In this document: one piece after another, positions 10,948 through 20,149 of the stretch
Layout: each line of letters begins with the position of its first letter
How positions within the stretch are numbered: the stretch's first letter is position 1
NCBI RefSeq assembly: GCF_005930355.1
Contig: NZ_VDBO01000003.1
Coordinates: forward strand, 1 to 64,000
DNA: 64,000 nt
Source of the DNA: Paenibacillus sinopodophylli
GTDB lineage: Bacteria > Bacillota > Bacilli > Paenibacillales > Paenibacillaceae
Direction of reading: 5' to 3'
Translations under genes and position numbers: made by a program
The notes under the pieces: generated by a model
Database searches by the model: none
The model's input: only the letters and a program-made list of their open reading frames with translations
Told to the model about the DNA's origin: nothing

Positions 10948-12873
10948 TTAATTGAATCGAATAGATTGAATTGTATCGTTAATGATCTTGGTATTACTGC
11001 TCGTTGCATGAACGTCGTATAGCGAGAATATAAAGACCACAGATCCACCGCTTGTATCAAACGCGATTAAGGTTTGAGTGTTGGGAAGATCATCTTCCGG
11101 CTTAGACGTATACAGGACAATCTTCCGAGCGGTTTTTCCATTAATCGTTATAGTAGAGGAATCTTTAATGGTATAGCCTTCAGCTACTTGGTCTGGTTCT
11201 GATACGAATTCCCGCATGGAAGCAGTCAAATCAGCAGCACTAGCCTCAGATTCAAAAATAGCCATTTCGCCCGATCCATACGTATAAACAACTTCGTCTT
11301 TATTGAAATTGTTTTGCAATCCTTGCCAATAAGAAGGCACTTCAATTGAATATCCATTTGTTGTGCTTCGTTTCGTCACTCTAATGCTTCGATCCATCAG
11401 ATCAAACTCATCTTCAACCTGTCCAAAGCTTTTCTCTACAAAAGCCGTATCCACATCTAGTGAGGCTAACGCTTGTTTAAATACAGCATTACTCTTCGTC
11501 GCGCTCGAGGACGGGTAGCCATAATCGATCGAATAGCGATAGCTGCCCGAAATGAACATGACCTCGTGATAAGTAAACCAAGTATTACCGCCATATGTGT
11601 ATTCATAGCTCAAAATAATGGCTTGACCATCTTTAATCTTCTGTGTAGTCGTAGCGAAATTGCGCAGGTTCTCGCTGATAATATCCTCACGAATTCTCGC
11701 TTCACGTCTTGTCGCCCAATTCTCAAGCGTATCTCCTGCCACAATCGACGAGAAGGAATAAGCAAGTACATCTGTTCCGTTAACGTAAGTAGGTGTTGAT
11801 TCAACCGAATCACTGTACCAATCTGCCGGCAGCTTAACCGTTAAGCCATAATCCTTATCATTAAAGGTAATGTAGCCATCCTTTACCTTTGTAATATTTT
11901 TGATCGTTTTGTCCGTTTCGCTATAAGAAGGCGTAAAGCTGTTAAGCAAAGCCTGATAGCTGTTCAACACCGACTTATCCGTTCCTTTAAGTCCAGCAAT
12001 AACGATGTAATAGTGATCTCCGTTTTGAATGCCACGGTATTCGTAATACATTTTTGTGTCTTTTGTATACGTAATTTGCTTCTCGAAAGTATGACCATTC
12101 ACGGTAATCGTACGCTTATCCACCGTAATCTCATCCTCGTCGTAATACGCATACAGAACATCACGTTGTTCTTCGCTTGTCAGCTTGTCATCTCCGACAT
12201 TCTCAATAATGACGTTTACCTGTGCAGCTACCTTTGATGTATCTGCTGTATCTGCCCATTTCACAAAATCACCGTTATCGCTTTGGATGACCTGTACAAG
12301 ACCAGCAGGATAGTTCAATGTCCATCCGTAGTAGCTATCACCCACTTTTGTTTTCCCATAATCTGAATCAATGGATGTGCCTCCTTGCCCGGATGTTTGG
12401 GCGCGCACTCCGATAATGACGGTTTCTTTCGTGGCGCTATCTACGCTGATTTTCGCGCCGAATGCTTCAACAATTACGCGAAGCGGAACCATTGTTGAGC
12501 CCTTTACAACGATAGGGGCAACCGCAACTGTTTTTGCTGCTCCATTTATTTTAACCGTTTTACTGCCGAAGGTTAGAATGACCTTGCGATCATTGTACGT
12601 CAAAGTCAGAACATTGCCGTTTTCTAATTTGAGTCCTGCACCAAATGCATTCGTAATGACCTTCAACGGAACCATTGTTGTGCCAGCACTCACGTAAGGT
12701 GCTTCCACAGTTGATGCCTTGCCATCGATTTTGACCGTTTTGCTGCCTGCCTTTAATCTCACTTCAACCTGACTGCTTTCATCTGCAGCGAACGCTGCTG
12801 CTGGCAGCAACGATAATACTAGCAATGCTGGCAGGATGAGCATGATCATTCTTTTCATTACATTCCATTTCAT
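10948..12873 (-). CDS. Secreted stalk-domain protein with three PsbP-like repeats
   Basis: Function unknown; probably an exported cell-surface protein. A signal peptide (MKRMIMLILPALLVLSLLPAAAFA) precedes two copies of the copper-amine-oxidase-N-like stalk domain, each with the SKTVKI(D/N)G ... TMVPL(K/R)VI pattern, a domain used by Paenibacillaceae to anchor or display surface proteins. The rest reads as three weakly similar 125-150-residue units, each with a Y-x-x-x-x-P-x-x-W/L opening and an x-I-x-x-F/L-x-F closing, resembling PsbP/MOG1-like folds. I chose the ATG at 12873: AGGAG lies 10 bases upstream, whereas an ATG 18 bases earlier contains that AGGAG inside the reading frame. It follows the HtrA-like gene by 46 bases and likely shares its transcript. 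Confidence 0.75.
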   Translation of the reverse strand: MKWNVMKRMIMLILPALLVLSLLPAAAFAADESSQVEVRLKAGSKTVKIDGKASTVEAPYVSAGTTMVPLKVITNAFGAGLKLENGNVLTLTYNDRKVILTFGSKTVKINGAAKTVAVAPIVVKGSTMVPLRVIVEAFGAKISVDSATKETVIIGVRAQTSGQGGTSIDSDYGKTKVGDSYYGWTLNYPAGLVQVIQSDNGDFVKWADTADTSKVAAQVNVIIENVGDDKLTSEEQRDVLYAYYDEDEITVDKRTITVNGHTFEKQITYTKDTKMYYEYRGIQNGDHYYIVIAGLKGTDKSVLNSYQALLNSFTPSYSETDKTIKNITKVKDGYITFNDKDYGLTVKLPADWYSDSVESTPTYVNGTDVLAYSFSSIVAGDTLENWATRREARIREDIISENLRNFATTTQKIKDGQAIILSYEYTYGGNTWFTYHEVMFISGSYRYSIDYGYPSSSATKSNAVFKQALASLDVDTAFVEKSFGQVEDEFDLMDRSIRVTKRSTTNGYSIEVPSYWQGLQNNFNKDEVVYTYGSGEMAIFESEASAADLTASMREFVSEPDQVAEGYTIKDSSTITINGKTARKIVLYTSKPEDDLPNTQTLIAFDTSGGSVVFIFSLYDVHATSSNTKIINDTIQSIRFN

Positions 12874-12918
12874 TCGTGTATGGCTCCTCATATTTAAAAT
12901 AATTGCGAATACGTATGA

Positions 12919-14034
12919 TTATCCCTCGACCAAGGTCAGCTTGCGTGTAATAAGGTCGCCATCGCTTTGGAGCATGACTTCAACCTGCTGGCCAGGCAAA
13001 TAGCCTTTCAACAGCTCATTGAGCTCCACAATTGCCGACACTTGCTTACCTGCGACTTTATAGAGTAAATCGCCGCTTTTAATACCTAACTTTTGCGCAG
13101 AAGCTGATGTGACGTTTTTCACGGTTAAGGGGTCTGATGTCGGGATTCCGATGAGCGCAGACCAGCTTTCTTCCAGTTCAAGACCAAGCGACGCCCGTTT
13201 GACATGACCATATTTGAAAAAGTGATTCGTTACGTATTGAACAGTATCCGCTGGAATTGAAAAACCTAAATTATCAACGCCAACTTCTACAAATTTCAGT
13301 GAGTTTATGCCGATGACCTCACCTTTCATATTCACAAGCGGACCGCCACTGTTCCCTGGGTTAATCGCTGCATCCGTTTGAAGTAAATTGTAAGCGGAGG
13401 ATACACTCCGGTTCATACCGCTCAGAATTCCGCTTGTAGCCGTATTGCGAAGCGAGAACGATACTGGTGTACCAATGGCTACAACCGTATCTCCAACCTG
13501 AACCTTCAAGGGAGTTGGTGCCATCTTCGCGATCGGAAGCTTTGTTGCTTTGATCTTGACTAATGCAAGATCGCTTGCCTCATCATGATGTGTACGAACG
13601 GCATCATATTTCTTCCCGTCCGCCGTCACTACGACCAGATTGCTCATGTCTTCAACAACATGTGCATTCGTTACAATCCAACCGTCTGCACGTATAATGA
13701 CACCTGTACCATGTGCCAACGCGTAACGCGGATCTGCTGAACCAACATCGTTTGGTTTACCAATAATAGCTACAACTGCCGGCGATACTTTTTTGATAAC
13801 TGCTGGAATATCATTCGGTGTATAGCTGTAAGTATTTGTCTTCGAATCGAAGGTTCCTGTCCCCCCGAGCACATTGGTAAGCGAACTTGCCTTTACATAC
13901 ACCTCACCATTTATTTTTGTTGCATTCATGGCGTATGTTGCCACGCTGTTCGTCCCTGCGGCCCAAGTCGTGCCTGCGACGAGCAGTGCTCCTAATGCGA
14001 TTAAACTGCATATGCGGAGCATTCGGTTCTTCAT
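12919..14034 (-). CDS. HtrA-like secreted serine protease with PDZ domain
   Basis: Trypsin-like protease of the DegP/HtrA class, likely for extracytoplasmic protein quality control. A signal peptide (about residues 1-26, ending TTWAAG) is followed by a short stalk-like segment (NATKINGEVYVKASSL), a protease domain and a C-terminal PDZ domain. The catalytic triad is visible: His in TNAHVVE, Asp in ASDLALVKI, Ser in GNSGGPL. The start at 14034 has GGGAGAG seven bases upstream; the frame extends 28 codons further but without a ribosome site. The 371-aa protein sits just upstream of another stalk-domain protein, suggesting a joint surface role. The stalk fragment in front of a protease is less common than the usual transmembrane anchor of Bacillus HtrA. 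Confidence 0.87.
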   Translation of the reverse strand: MKNRMLRICSLIALGALLVAGTTWAAGTNSVATYAMNATKINGEVYVKASSLTNVLGGTGTFDSKTNTYSYTPNDIPAVIKKVSPAVVAIIGKPNDVGSADPRYALAHGTGVIIRADGWIVTNAHVVEDMSNLVVVTADGKKYDAVRTHHDEASDLALVKIKATKLPIAKMAPTPLKVQVGDTVVAIGTPVSFSLRNTATSGILSGMNRSVSSAYNLLQTDAAINPGNSGGPLVNMKGEVIGINSLKFVEVGVDNLGFSIPADTVQYVTNHFFKYGHVKRASLGLELEESWSALIGIPTSDPLTVKNVTSASAQKLGIKSGDLLYKVAGKQVSAIVELNELLKGYLPGQQVEVMLQSDGDLITRKLTLVEG

Positions 14035-14345
14035 GATCCCACTCTCCCTATCCATCTCTCTAAATCTATCAATCTTTTTTAAACGACTAGACCTTATTCC
14101 AAATATAGTAATCAGCAATAAATATATAATATAATCCCATTAATAACAATGAAAATAGGCATACTTTATACACCTAAATTTCAGCGATTATTTTCTGACT
14201 TGCACCTGCACTATGCTGGTTTTGCTTTGTTATTATGCGATTGTGGCAAATGTCATTCTGGTTATGTGTTCTGATTATAGAAGTGGTATACTATGTGGGA
14301 CTACTAAATCAATCCATTCAATGGATTCGGGAGGTAAATGAATAC
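14035..14345. other. Divergent intergenic region
   Basis: About 310 bases between the minus-strand protease and the plus-strand sugar isomerase. It is AT-rich; the only element I can support is an extended -10 box (14284-14292). No riboswitch fold or terminator was recognised. Confidence 0.5.
14284..14292 (+). promoter_or_regulatory. Extended -10 promoter element
   Basis: TGGTATACT has the TGn extension directly before a good -10 hexamer (14287-14292). No clear -35 box lies 17 bases upstream. It is 53 bases before the ATG at 14346. Confidence 0.45.
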
Positions 14346-15314
14346 ATGAAATTAGGCGTATTTAGCGTTCTATTTGCTCAAAAACCATTCGAGGAAGCAC
14401 TCGACTATATCGCATCCAAGGGACTCGACGCCATCGAAATCGGAACGGGTGGATATCCTGGCGATGCGCATTGTGATCTTGACGGATTGCTAGCTGACGA
14501 AGGAAAACTGAAAGCGTTTAAGCATGCAGTAGAATCACGCGGATTGATGATTAGCGCGCTGAGCTGTCACGCGAACCCCTTGCATCCTCAGAAGGCCATT
14601 TCGACCGAGCATGATGAGGTTATCCGCAAAACAATCGAGCTCGCAAACCGACTTGAAGTTGCTGTTGTTAACACTTTCTCCGGCTGTCCAGGCGACCACG
14701 AGGATGCTAAATATCCGAACTGGCCGGTAGCCCCTTGGCCAAATGATTTTCAAGATATTCTCAAATGGCAATGGGAAGCAAAAGTTATACCATATTGGTC
14801 TGAAATCGCTAAGCTCGCAACTGCGGGTGGTGTGAAAATCGGTCTTGAGCTACACGGCGGCTTCTCTGTACATAGCCCAGCTACACTGCTCCGCCTTCGT
14901 GAGGCTGCCGGCAACGCAATTGGCGCCAACCTCGATCCGAGCCACATGTGGTGGCAAGGTATTGATCCCGTACAAGCTGTACATATCCTTGGACGTGCAG
15001 GAGCCATTCACCATTTCCATGCGAAGGATACAACAATCGACCCAATAAACGTCAATCATCATGGCGTAACTGATATGCAGTCATATGCGCTTATGTTGGA
15101 TCGCGCTTGGCAATTCCGTACGGTTGGTTATGGTCATGATCTTAAAGTTTGGTCTGATATTCTTAGCGCACTTCGTCTTGTCGGTTATGATTATGTGGTC
15201 AGCATTGAGCATGAGGATGGACTTATGTCCGTTGATGAAGGCTTCACAAAAGCTGTGCAGAATCTGCAACAAATTCTGATCCGCGAGCCGCTGGGCGAGA
15301 TGTGGTGGGTATAA
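14346..15314 (+). CDS. Sugar phosphate isomerase/epimerase (xylose isomerase-like TIM barrel)
   Basis: Predicted metal-dependent TIM-barrel enzyme of the AP endonuclease 2/xylose isomerase-like family, probably acting on a sugar or inositol derivative; the substrate cannot be named. Supporting features are GVFSVLFAQKPFEEALDYIASKGLDAIEIG at the N terminus, the metal-ligand-like glutamate in KIGLELHGG, NLDPSHMWWQG with the conserved DPSH, HFHAKD, and the final glutamate in VVSIEHED. I place the start at 14346 (322 aa), where the family homology begins and GGGAGG lies 11 bases upstream; the frame is open 37 codons further without a ribosome site. It stands alone, ending at a perfect bidirectional terminator. 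Confidence 0.87.
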   Translation: MKLGVFSVLFAQKPFEEALDYIASKGLDAIEIGTGGYPGDAHCDLDGLLADEGKLKAFKHAVESRGLMISALSCHANPLHPQKAISTEHDEVIRKTIELANRLEVAVVNTFSGCPGDHEDAKYPNWPVAPWPNDFQDILKWQWEAKVIPYWSEIAKLATAGGVKIGLELHGGFSVHSPATLLRLREAAGNAIGANLDPSHMWWQGIDPVQAVHILGRAGAIHHFHAKDTTIDPINVNHHGVTDMQSYALMLDRAWQFRTVGYGHDLKVWSDILSALRLVGYDYVVSIEHEDGLMSVDEGFTKAVQNLQQILIREPLGEMWWV

Positions 15315-15328
15315 GTTTAAAAGAAATA

Positions 15329-15370
15329 TAGAAAAAGGTCTGCCAGACTTGTCCGGCAGACCTTTTTCTA
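15329..15370. terminator. Bidirectional rho-independent terminator
   Basis: TAGAAAAAGGTCTGCC (15329-15344) and GGCAGACCTTTTTCTA (15355-15370) form a perfect 16-bp stem with a 10-base loop. It serves the convergent isomerase gene (plus) and small membrane protein gene (minus). Confidence 0.92.
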
Positions 15371-15380
15371 TACGAAATGA

Positions 15381-15596
15381 CTACGCCAACCATACTTTAG
15401 TGATCATAATAAAATCGATCAACAAGAACAATCCAAGCGATACAGCTGTAAAACCGATCGCGAAAATGTTTTTCTTCGGACGAGTCGTCAACAACCGAAC
15501 GAAACCGATTGCAATCAATACCGTAAAGGCAAGCATAAACCAATCGAACGTACCTATTTTACTTGCGGCTTTAGCTGCTTCTTCTGCCAAAAACAT
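15381..15596 (-). CDS. Small two-helix membrane protein, possibly DUF2759
   Basis: Unknown function. The 71-aa protein has a short amphipathic start (MFLAEEAAKAASKIG) and two hydrophobic segments (about residues 19-34 and 45-66) joined by a basic loop (TTRPKKN), a layout like the Bacillus YqgW/DUF2759 family. That family name is a guess from layout alone. The start is well fixed: AAAGGAGGT lies seven bases before the ATG at 15596, although the frame is open 34 codons further. Confidence 0.7.
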   Translation of the reverse strand: MFLAEEAAKAASKIGTFDWFMLAFTVLIAIGFVRLLTTRPKKNIFAIGFTAVSLGLFLLIDFIMITKVWLA

Positions 15597-15707
15597 AAAG
15601 GGACCTCCTTTTTTTCGCACGTAACCTATTTTATTATATGTTAGCTTTTTGTGGCTTCCGACGCAAGCCTGAATTAGGATTCGTAACAAGTTTGTCACGT
15701 TTTTTTT

Positions 15708-15806
15708 GAAATATAACCATTTATAAGTTTGTTAGCTTATAAAAGACTTATATTTCACCGTCAAAGCTACTTCAGCGTCTAAAGGACGCCAAAGACATTT
15801 TTGCTT
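15708..15806 (-). repeat. Dispersed intergenic hairpin element, copy 2
   Basis: About 99 bases, directly adjacent to copy 3. The AT-rich half is a nested inverted repeat: GAAATATAA (15708-15716) pairs with TTATATTTC, and inside it TTATAAG pairs with CTTATAA. The other half is the GC-richer tail (GCGTCTAAAGGACGCC on the plus strand) seen in degenerate form in all copies. Confidence 0.7.
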
Positions 15807-15909
15807 GAAATATAAGAATGTATAAGTTTCACCCTTATACTCCGCTTATATTTCTCGGACTGAAACGCGCTGCGCCGCCAAAGGACTTCGACAGCCATTT
15901 CACCTTGCT
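15807..15909 (-). repeat. Dispersed intergenic hairpin element, copy 3
   Basis: About 103 bases in tandem with copy 2. GAAATATAAG pairs with CTTATATTTC and GTATAAG with CTTATAC in a nested hairpin; the tail contains GAAACGCGCTGCGCCGCCAAAG. In reverse complement this tail matches copy 1 (2660-2695) almost base for base. Confidence 0.75.
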
Positions 15910-16157
15910 GTATTTATACAATGTCCTATTATTTGAATATCTATAACGGTAAAACAACAAAATCCAATCTGCTTTTCATGCAGGTAAACACACTAAGCTG
16001 CATCTATCCATTAAATTATTTTTGCTTATATTGTACATTCCTTCATGTTATAATGATTCAAAATTCGCCTGTATATAAAGACATTTTGTTTTCAAACCCT
16101 TATGGTTTATAACGAAAAACAACCTATACCAATAAACAGAAAACGAGGAGATTTAAC

Positions 16158-17177
16158 ATGCAGCCATCTAGTCAGCAGTGGGAAAGGCTTTATGAAGCCG
16201 CAATCGCTTTTAAGGCAGCAGAACCATGGAGCATATTGGAAAACGACGACCTCTTTGCAGTCAAAGACCCAAACTCTGAATTAACAGGCTACTGCTGTGT
16301 CATGGGTGCAGGCGGTGAGGTTTATGGGATGGCCTTATATTTGGGCAGAAGCGGTCTAGATACTTTGCTCGCTATGTTTAATGATGAAATAGACGAGGAC
16401 CCTCTTTTTGTTCAACATTGTCTTATGCTCTCCTTCGATGACCGTGAAGATCTACATCCGAAAGAAAAAGACATCATTAAAAAACTTGGCTTGAAATTTC
16501 GTGGCCGCGGAGCATGGCCGAGCTTCAAGCTGCATGAACCTGGCTATTATCCATGGCTGCTGGAGCAAGCCCATGACGTATCCTTTTTAACAGAAGCATT
16601 AGAGCAAGCCATACAGGTTGCAGCCACTGTCCGTGAAGATCCACACTTCCTCCATTCGCAGAATGATCTGCTCCTGCACCGTGTAGGGAAACCTCAATCA
16701 GACGGTGTATTAGCTTGGCAAAATGAGTGGCAGCTGCCTGCTGAAGAGAACGAGAAACAAGTCGGTCAATCGCCATACGTGCCGAATGAGCTACTGCTTG
16801 CTAAGTTAAAAAAAACAATCAAATCATCTAATAGCGTGTGGGAGATCGATCTGTTTTTCGTGCCTGCACCTGTAATGGAGCAAGAAAGACCTTATTTCCC
16901 CATGGCCTTAGCTGTAATGGATCAAGACTCGCAACAAATTATTGCCATGCACATGTTTGAGCAAACGGAGGCTCCTATTGTCGTTCCGCAAAAGTTTATA
17001 GAACTGCTGCAGATGGTCAAGCAGTTGCCGGACAAGCTTGTGGCTCCTAAAGCTGCTGCCTTTCAACATTTATCACCTGTTATAGACTTTTTCTCTATGA
17101 GCTGCTTTATTCAAAATGGTCCTTTGATGCTTGACGATTTCAAACAATCTTTATTCGAACGTTTCGGAAGAAATTAA
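16158..17177 (+). CDS. Uncharacterised 339-aa cytosolic protein
   Basis: I do not recognise a functional family with confidence; the start (WERLYEAAIAFKAAEPWSIL ... DLFAV) and VYGMALYLGRSGLDTL resemble uncharacterised Firmicute DUF proteins of the DUF6930/DUF7309 kind. No signal peptide, membrane segment or catalytic motif is visible; the composition is that of a soluble protein with many Trp and acidic residues. AGGAG seven bases before the ATG fixes the start. It is monocistronic between a repeat-bearing intergenic region and a bidirectional terminator shared with uvrA. An SEC-C motif, common in related proteins, is absent. Confidence 0.75.
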   Translation: MQPSSQQWERLYEAAIAFKAAEPWSILENDDLFAVKDPNSELTGYCCVMGAGGEVYGMALYLGRSGLDTLLAMFNDEIDEDPLFVQHCLMLSFDDREDLHPKEKDIIKKLGLKFRGRGAWPSFKLHEPGYYPWLLEQAHDVSFLTEALEQAIQVAATVREDPHFLHSQNDLLLHRVGKPQSDGVLAWQNEWQLPAEENEKQVGQSPYVPNELLLAKLKKTIKSSNSVWEIDLFFVPAPVMEQERPYFPMALAVMDQDSQQIIAMHMFEQTEAPIVVPQKFIELLQMVKQLPDKLVAPKAAAFQHLSPVIDFFSMSCFIQNGPLMLDDFKQSLFERFGRN

Positions 17178-17209
17178 GCGTATCAAGGTAAATCTACATA
17201 AAGTACACA

Positions 17210-17241
17210 AGAAAGCAGGCTGAGCGAACAGCCTGCTTTCT
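17210..17241. terminator. Bidirectional rho-independent terminator
   Basis: AGAAAGCAGGCT (17210-17221) pairs perfectly with AGCCTGCTTTCT (17230-17241) around GAGCGAAC. It lies between the convergent 339-aa gene and uvrA. Confidence 0.88.
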
Positions 17242-17250
17242 CATTTGTGC

Positions 17251-20133
17251 TTATTCTGCGGCAGCAGCAACCTTCTGCTTCTCCTCATGCAACGCAACCG
17301 TTCTTGCACGGTCCCGCTCGAGGATCGGCTTTAAATATTTGCCTGTATACGATTGTTCCACTTTGATGACTTGCTCAGGCGTTCCTGTTGCTACGATCAT
17401 GCCTCCGCCGTTACCGCCCTCCGGACCTAGATCAATGAGGTAATCTGCAGTCTTAATGACATCCAAATTATGCTCGATGACGAGTACGGATTCACCAGAA
17501 TCGACCAAACGATGCAGCACATGCAACAGTCTGTCGATATCATGTACATGCAAGCCTGTTGTCGGCTCATCTAGAATGTATAGCGTTTTACCGGTCGAGC
17601 GACGATAAAGCTCAGCGGCCAGCTTGACGCGCTGTGCTTCGCCTCCGGACAACGTCGTTCCAGGCTGTCCAAGCTTCATGTAGCCTAAGCCAACGTCCAG
17701 CAAAGTCTGTACTTTACGCAATATACGCGGAATATTCTCGAAGAACGTGCACGCATCCTCGATTGTCATCTCCAATATTTCTGCGACGTTTTTACCTTTA
17801 TATTTCACTTCTAACGTCTCGCGATTGTAGCGTTTACCTTTGCAAATCTCACAAGGAACATACACATCGGGAAGGAAATGCATCTCGATTTTGATAATAC
17901 CATCCCCACGGCAAGCCTCGCAGCGTCCGCCCTTAACGTTAAAGCTGAAGCGTCCCTTTTTGTAGCCGCGAACCTTTGATTCTGAAGTACTTGCGTACAA
18001 ATCGCGGATATCATCGAATACACCTGTATAAGTAGCTGGGTTTGACCTTGGCGTCCTGCCAATCGGTGATTGATCGATGTCGATGACCTTCTCCAGGTGT
18101 TCAATGCCTCGCATCTCCTTGTATTGGCCTGGACGTGTCTTCGCCTTATTAAGATCACGAGCAAGTGTTTTATACAAAATCTCGTTAACGAAAGTTGATT
18201 TCCCTGAGCCGGACACTCCGGTCACAGCAGTAAACACACCCATTGGAATTTTCACATTGACGTTTCGAAGGTTATTCTCCTTCGCTCCACGAACCTCAAG
18301 CCACTTGTCATTCGTCTTTCTGCGCTCTGAAGGTACCTCAATGAACTTTCGTCCGCTCAAATATTGACCCGTTAAGGAATGTTCATTTGCCATAACCTCT
18401 TCAGGTGTTCCCTCAGCAATGATCATTCCGCCATGAATACCTGCGCCTGGTCCGATATCAATAATATAATCAGCAGCGAGCATCGTATCTTCATCATGCT
18501 CAACAACGATCAGTGTATTGCCCAGATTGCGCATATGCTCAAGTGTCTCGATCAAACGATCATTGTCCCGTTGGTGTAAGCCGATGCTCGGCTCGTCCAA
18601 TATATATAGAACACCCATTAAGCTTGAACCGATCTGTGTCGCCAGTCGAATCCGCTGCGCTTCTCCGCCTGACAAAGTTCCCGCTGCACGGCTCAGCGAC
18701 AAATACTCTAAGCCTACATTAACAAGGAAGCCTAGACGGCTATTGATTTCTTTTAGAATGAGGTTTGCAATTGCAAGCTCCTTCTGCGATAGCTCCAATG
18801 AAGTGAAATAGCGCTGCGCATCTCCGATTGAGAACGAAGTAACTTGAGAAATATGATGATTGTGAATCGTAACAGCCAAGCTCTCCTTGCGCAGCCGTTG
18901 ACCCTTGCAGCCAGCACATGGCTTGGCGCTCATATAATTCTCGATATGCTCTCGCATCATATCAGAGGCCGTGTCTCTGTAGCGCCGTTCCAAGTTATGC
19001 ACGATGCCCTCGAATGGGACATAAGCTTCCTTCCGATGGCCAAAATCATTCTCGTACAGGAAACGGACGCGTTCTCCTCCCGTTCCGTAAAGAAGCTTCT
19101 TCATTTGCTCAGGCTCAAGCTCCGATACCGGCACATCCTGACGGATACCATAATGGACGCAAACGGCGCTCAGAAATTGCGGATAGTAATTCGATGTACT
19201 GCCTGCCCATGCAAGAAAAGCAGCATTCTCGATTGATTTGCTCATATCAGGCACAAGCAGCTCCGGGTCGACGATCATTTTGACCCCTAAACCATCGCAT
19301 TCCGTGCATGCGCCATAAGGACTGTTGAATGAAAACATTCGAGGTTCCAGCTCTTCAATACTAAATCCGCATTCTGGGCATGCCAGATTAGAGCTGAAGA
19401 GCAGCTCTTCTTGATCAATAATATCAACCAGTACGCGGCCTTCGGATAGCTTGAGCGCTGTTTCCAGCGAATCAGCTAGTCGTGTCTGAACATCAGACTT
19501 TACTACGATTCGGTCTACCACAACTTCAATGCTGTGCTTTTTATTTTTCTCCAGTTCAATCTTTTCACTAAGCTCGCGAAGCTCGCCGTTCACGCGTACC
19601 CGCACAAACCCTTGCTTCTGTATATCAGCAAGTAGCTTACTATGCTCGCCCTTGCGTCCTGATATAATTGGAGCCAAAATTTGAAGCTTCGTTTTCTCTG
19701 GATACTCCATAATGCGATCGACCATTTGCTCCACCGTTTGCGCTGTAATTTCAATCCCATGATCCGGACAATGTGGTTTCCCGACACGCGCAAACAACAA
19801 CCGTAAATAATCATAGATCTCCGTTACAGTACCAACTGTAGAGCGCGGGTTGCGGCTTGTTGTTTTCTGGTCAATGGAGATGGCTGGTGACAAGCCATCG
19901 ATAGAATCGACATCAGGCTTCTCCATCTGGCCAAGGAATTGACGAGCGTAAGCAGATAGAGATTCTACGTACCGGCGCTGTCCTTCCGCATAAATTGTGT
20001 CGAAAGCGAGTGATGATTTGCCCGACCCGCTTAGTCCTGTCAGTACGACAAATTTATCACGCGGTATGGTAACATCAATATTTTTTAAATTGTGGGCACG
20101 TGCGCCCTTAATTACTATCTTATCACTAGCCAA
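17251..20133 (-). CDS. uvrA: Excinuclease ABC subunit A
   Basis: Damage-recognition ATPase of nucleotide excision repair, acting as a dimer with UvrB. The 960-aa protein has two ABC modules with Walker [10 protein letters not shown] (about residues 33-41) and GVSGSGKST, two LSGGEAQR signatures, and zinc-finger cysteines (CPECG/CTECDG in the first half; CEACRGDG ... [10 protein letters not shown] in the second). The start is TTG with GGGGGAG six bases upstream, placed over the end of uvrB, 16 bases after its stop. The tight spacing suggests translational coupling with uvrB. Confidence 0.98.
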   Translation of the reverse strand: MASDKIVIKGARAHNLKNIDVTIPRDKFVVLTGLSGSGKSSLAFDTIYAEGQRRYVESLSAYARQFLGQMEKPDVDSIDGLSPAISIDQKTTSRNPRSTVGTVTEIYDYLRLLFARVGKPHCPDHGIEITAQTVEQMVDRIMEYPEKTKLQILAPIISGRKGEHSKLLADIQKQGFVRVRVNGELRELSEKIELEKNKKHSIEVVVDRIVVKSDVQTRLADSLETALKLSEGRVLVDIIDQEELLFSSNLACPECGFSIEELEPRMFSFNSPYGACTECDGLGVKMIVDPELLVPDMSKSIENAAFLAWAGSTSNYYPQFLSAVCVHYGIRQDVPVSELEPEQMKKLLYGTGGERVRFLYENDFGHRKEAYVPFEGIVHNLERRYRDTASDMMREHIENYMSAKPCAGCKGQRLRKESLAVTIHNHHISQVTSFSIGDAQRYFTSLELSQKELAIANLILKEINSRLGFLVNVGLEYLSLSRAAGTLSGGEAQRIRLATQIGSSLMGVLYILDEPSIGLHQRDNDRLIETLEHMRNLGNTLIVVEHDEDTMLAADYIIDIGPGAGIHGGMIIAEGTPEEVMANEHSLTGQYLSGRKFIEVPSERRKTNDKWLEVRGAKENNLRNVNVKIPMGVFTAVTGVSGSGKSTFVNEILYKTLARDLNKAKTRPGQYKEMRGIEHLEKVIDIDQSPIGRTPRSNPATYTGVFDDIRDLYASTSESKVRGYKKGRFSFNVKGGRCEACRGDGIIKIEMHFLPDVYVPCEICKGKRYNRETLEVKYKGKNVAEILEMTIEDACTFFENIPRILRKVQTLLDVGLGYMKLGQPGTTLSGGEAQRVKLAAELYRRSTGKTLYILDEPTTGLHVHDIDRLLHVLHRLVDSGESVLVIEHNLDVIKTADYLIDLGPEGGNGGGMIVATGTPEQVIKVEQSYTGKYLKPILERDRARTVALHEEKQKVAAAAE

Positions 20134-20149
20134 TCGTTTCTCCCCCTAC

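Larger units (their letters stand above)
15597..16157. other. Long divergent intergenic region holding two repeat copies
   Basis: About 560 bases between divergent genes. 15708-15909 is filled by two head-to-tail copies of the dispersed hairpin element. The rest is AT-rich, with a TATAAT-like box near 16050 but no -35 at good spacing. Short open frames here (such as 15921-16112) have no ribosome site or family resemblance. Confidence 0.6.
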
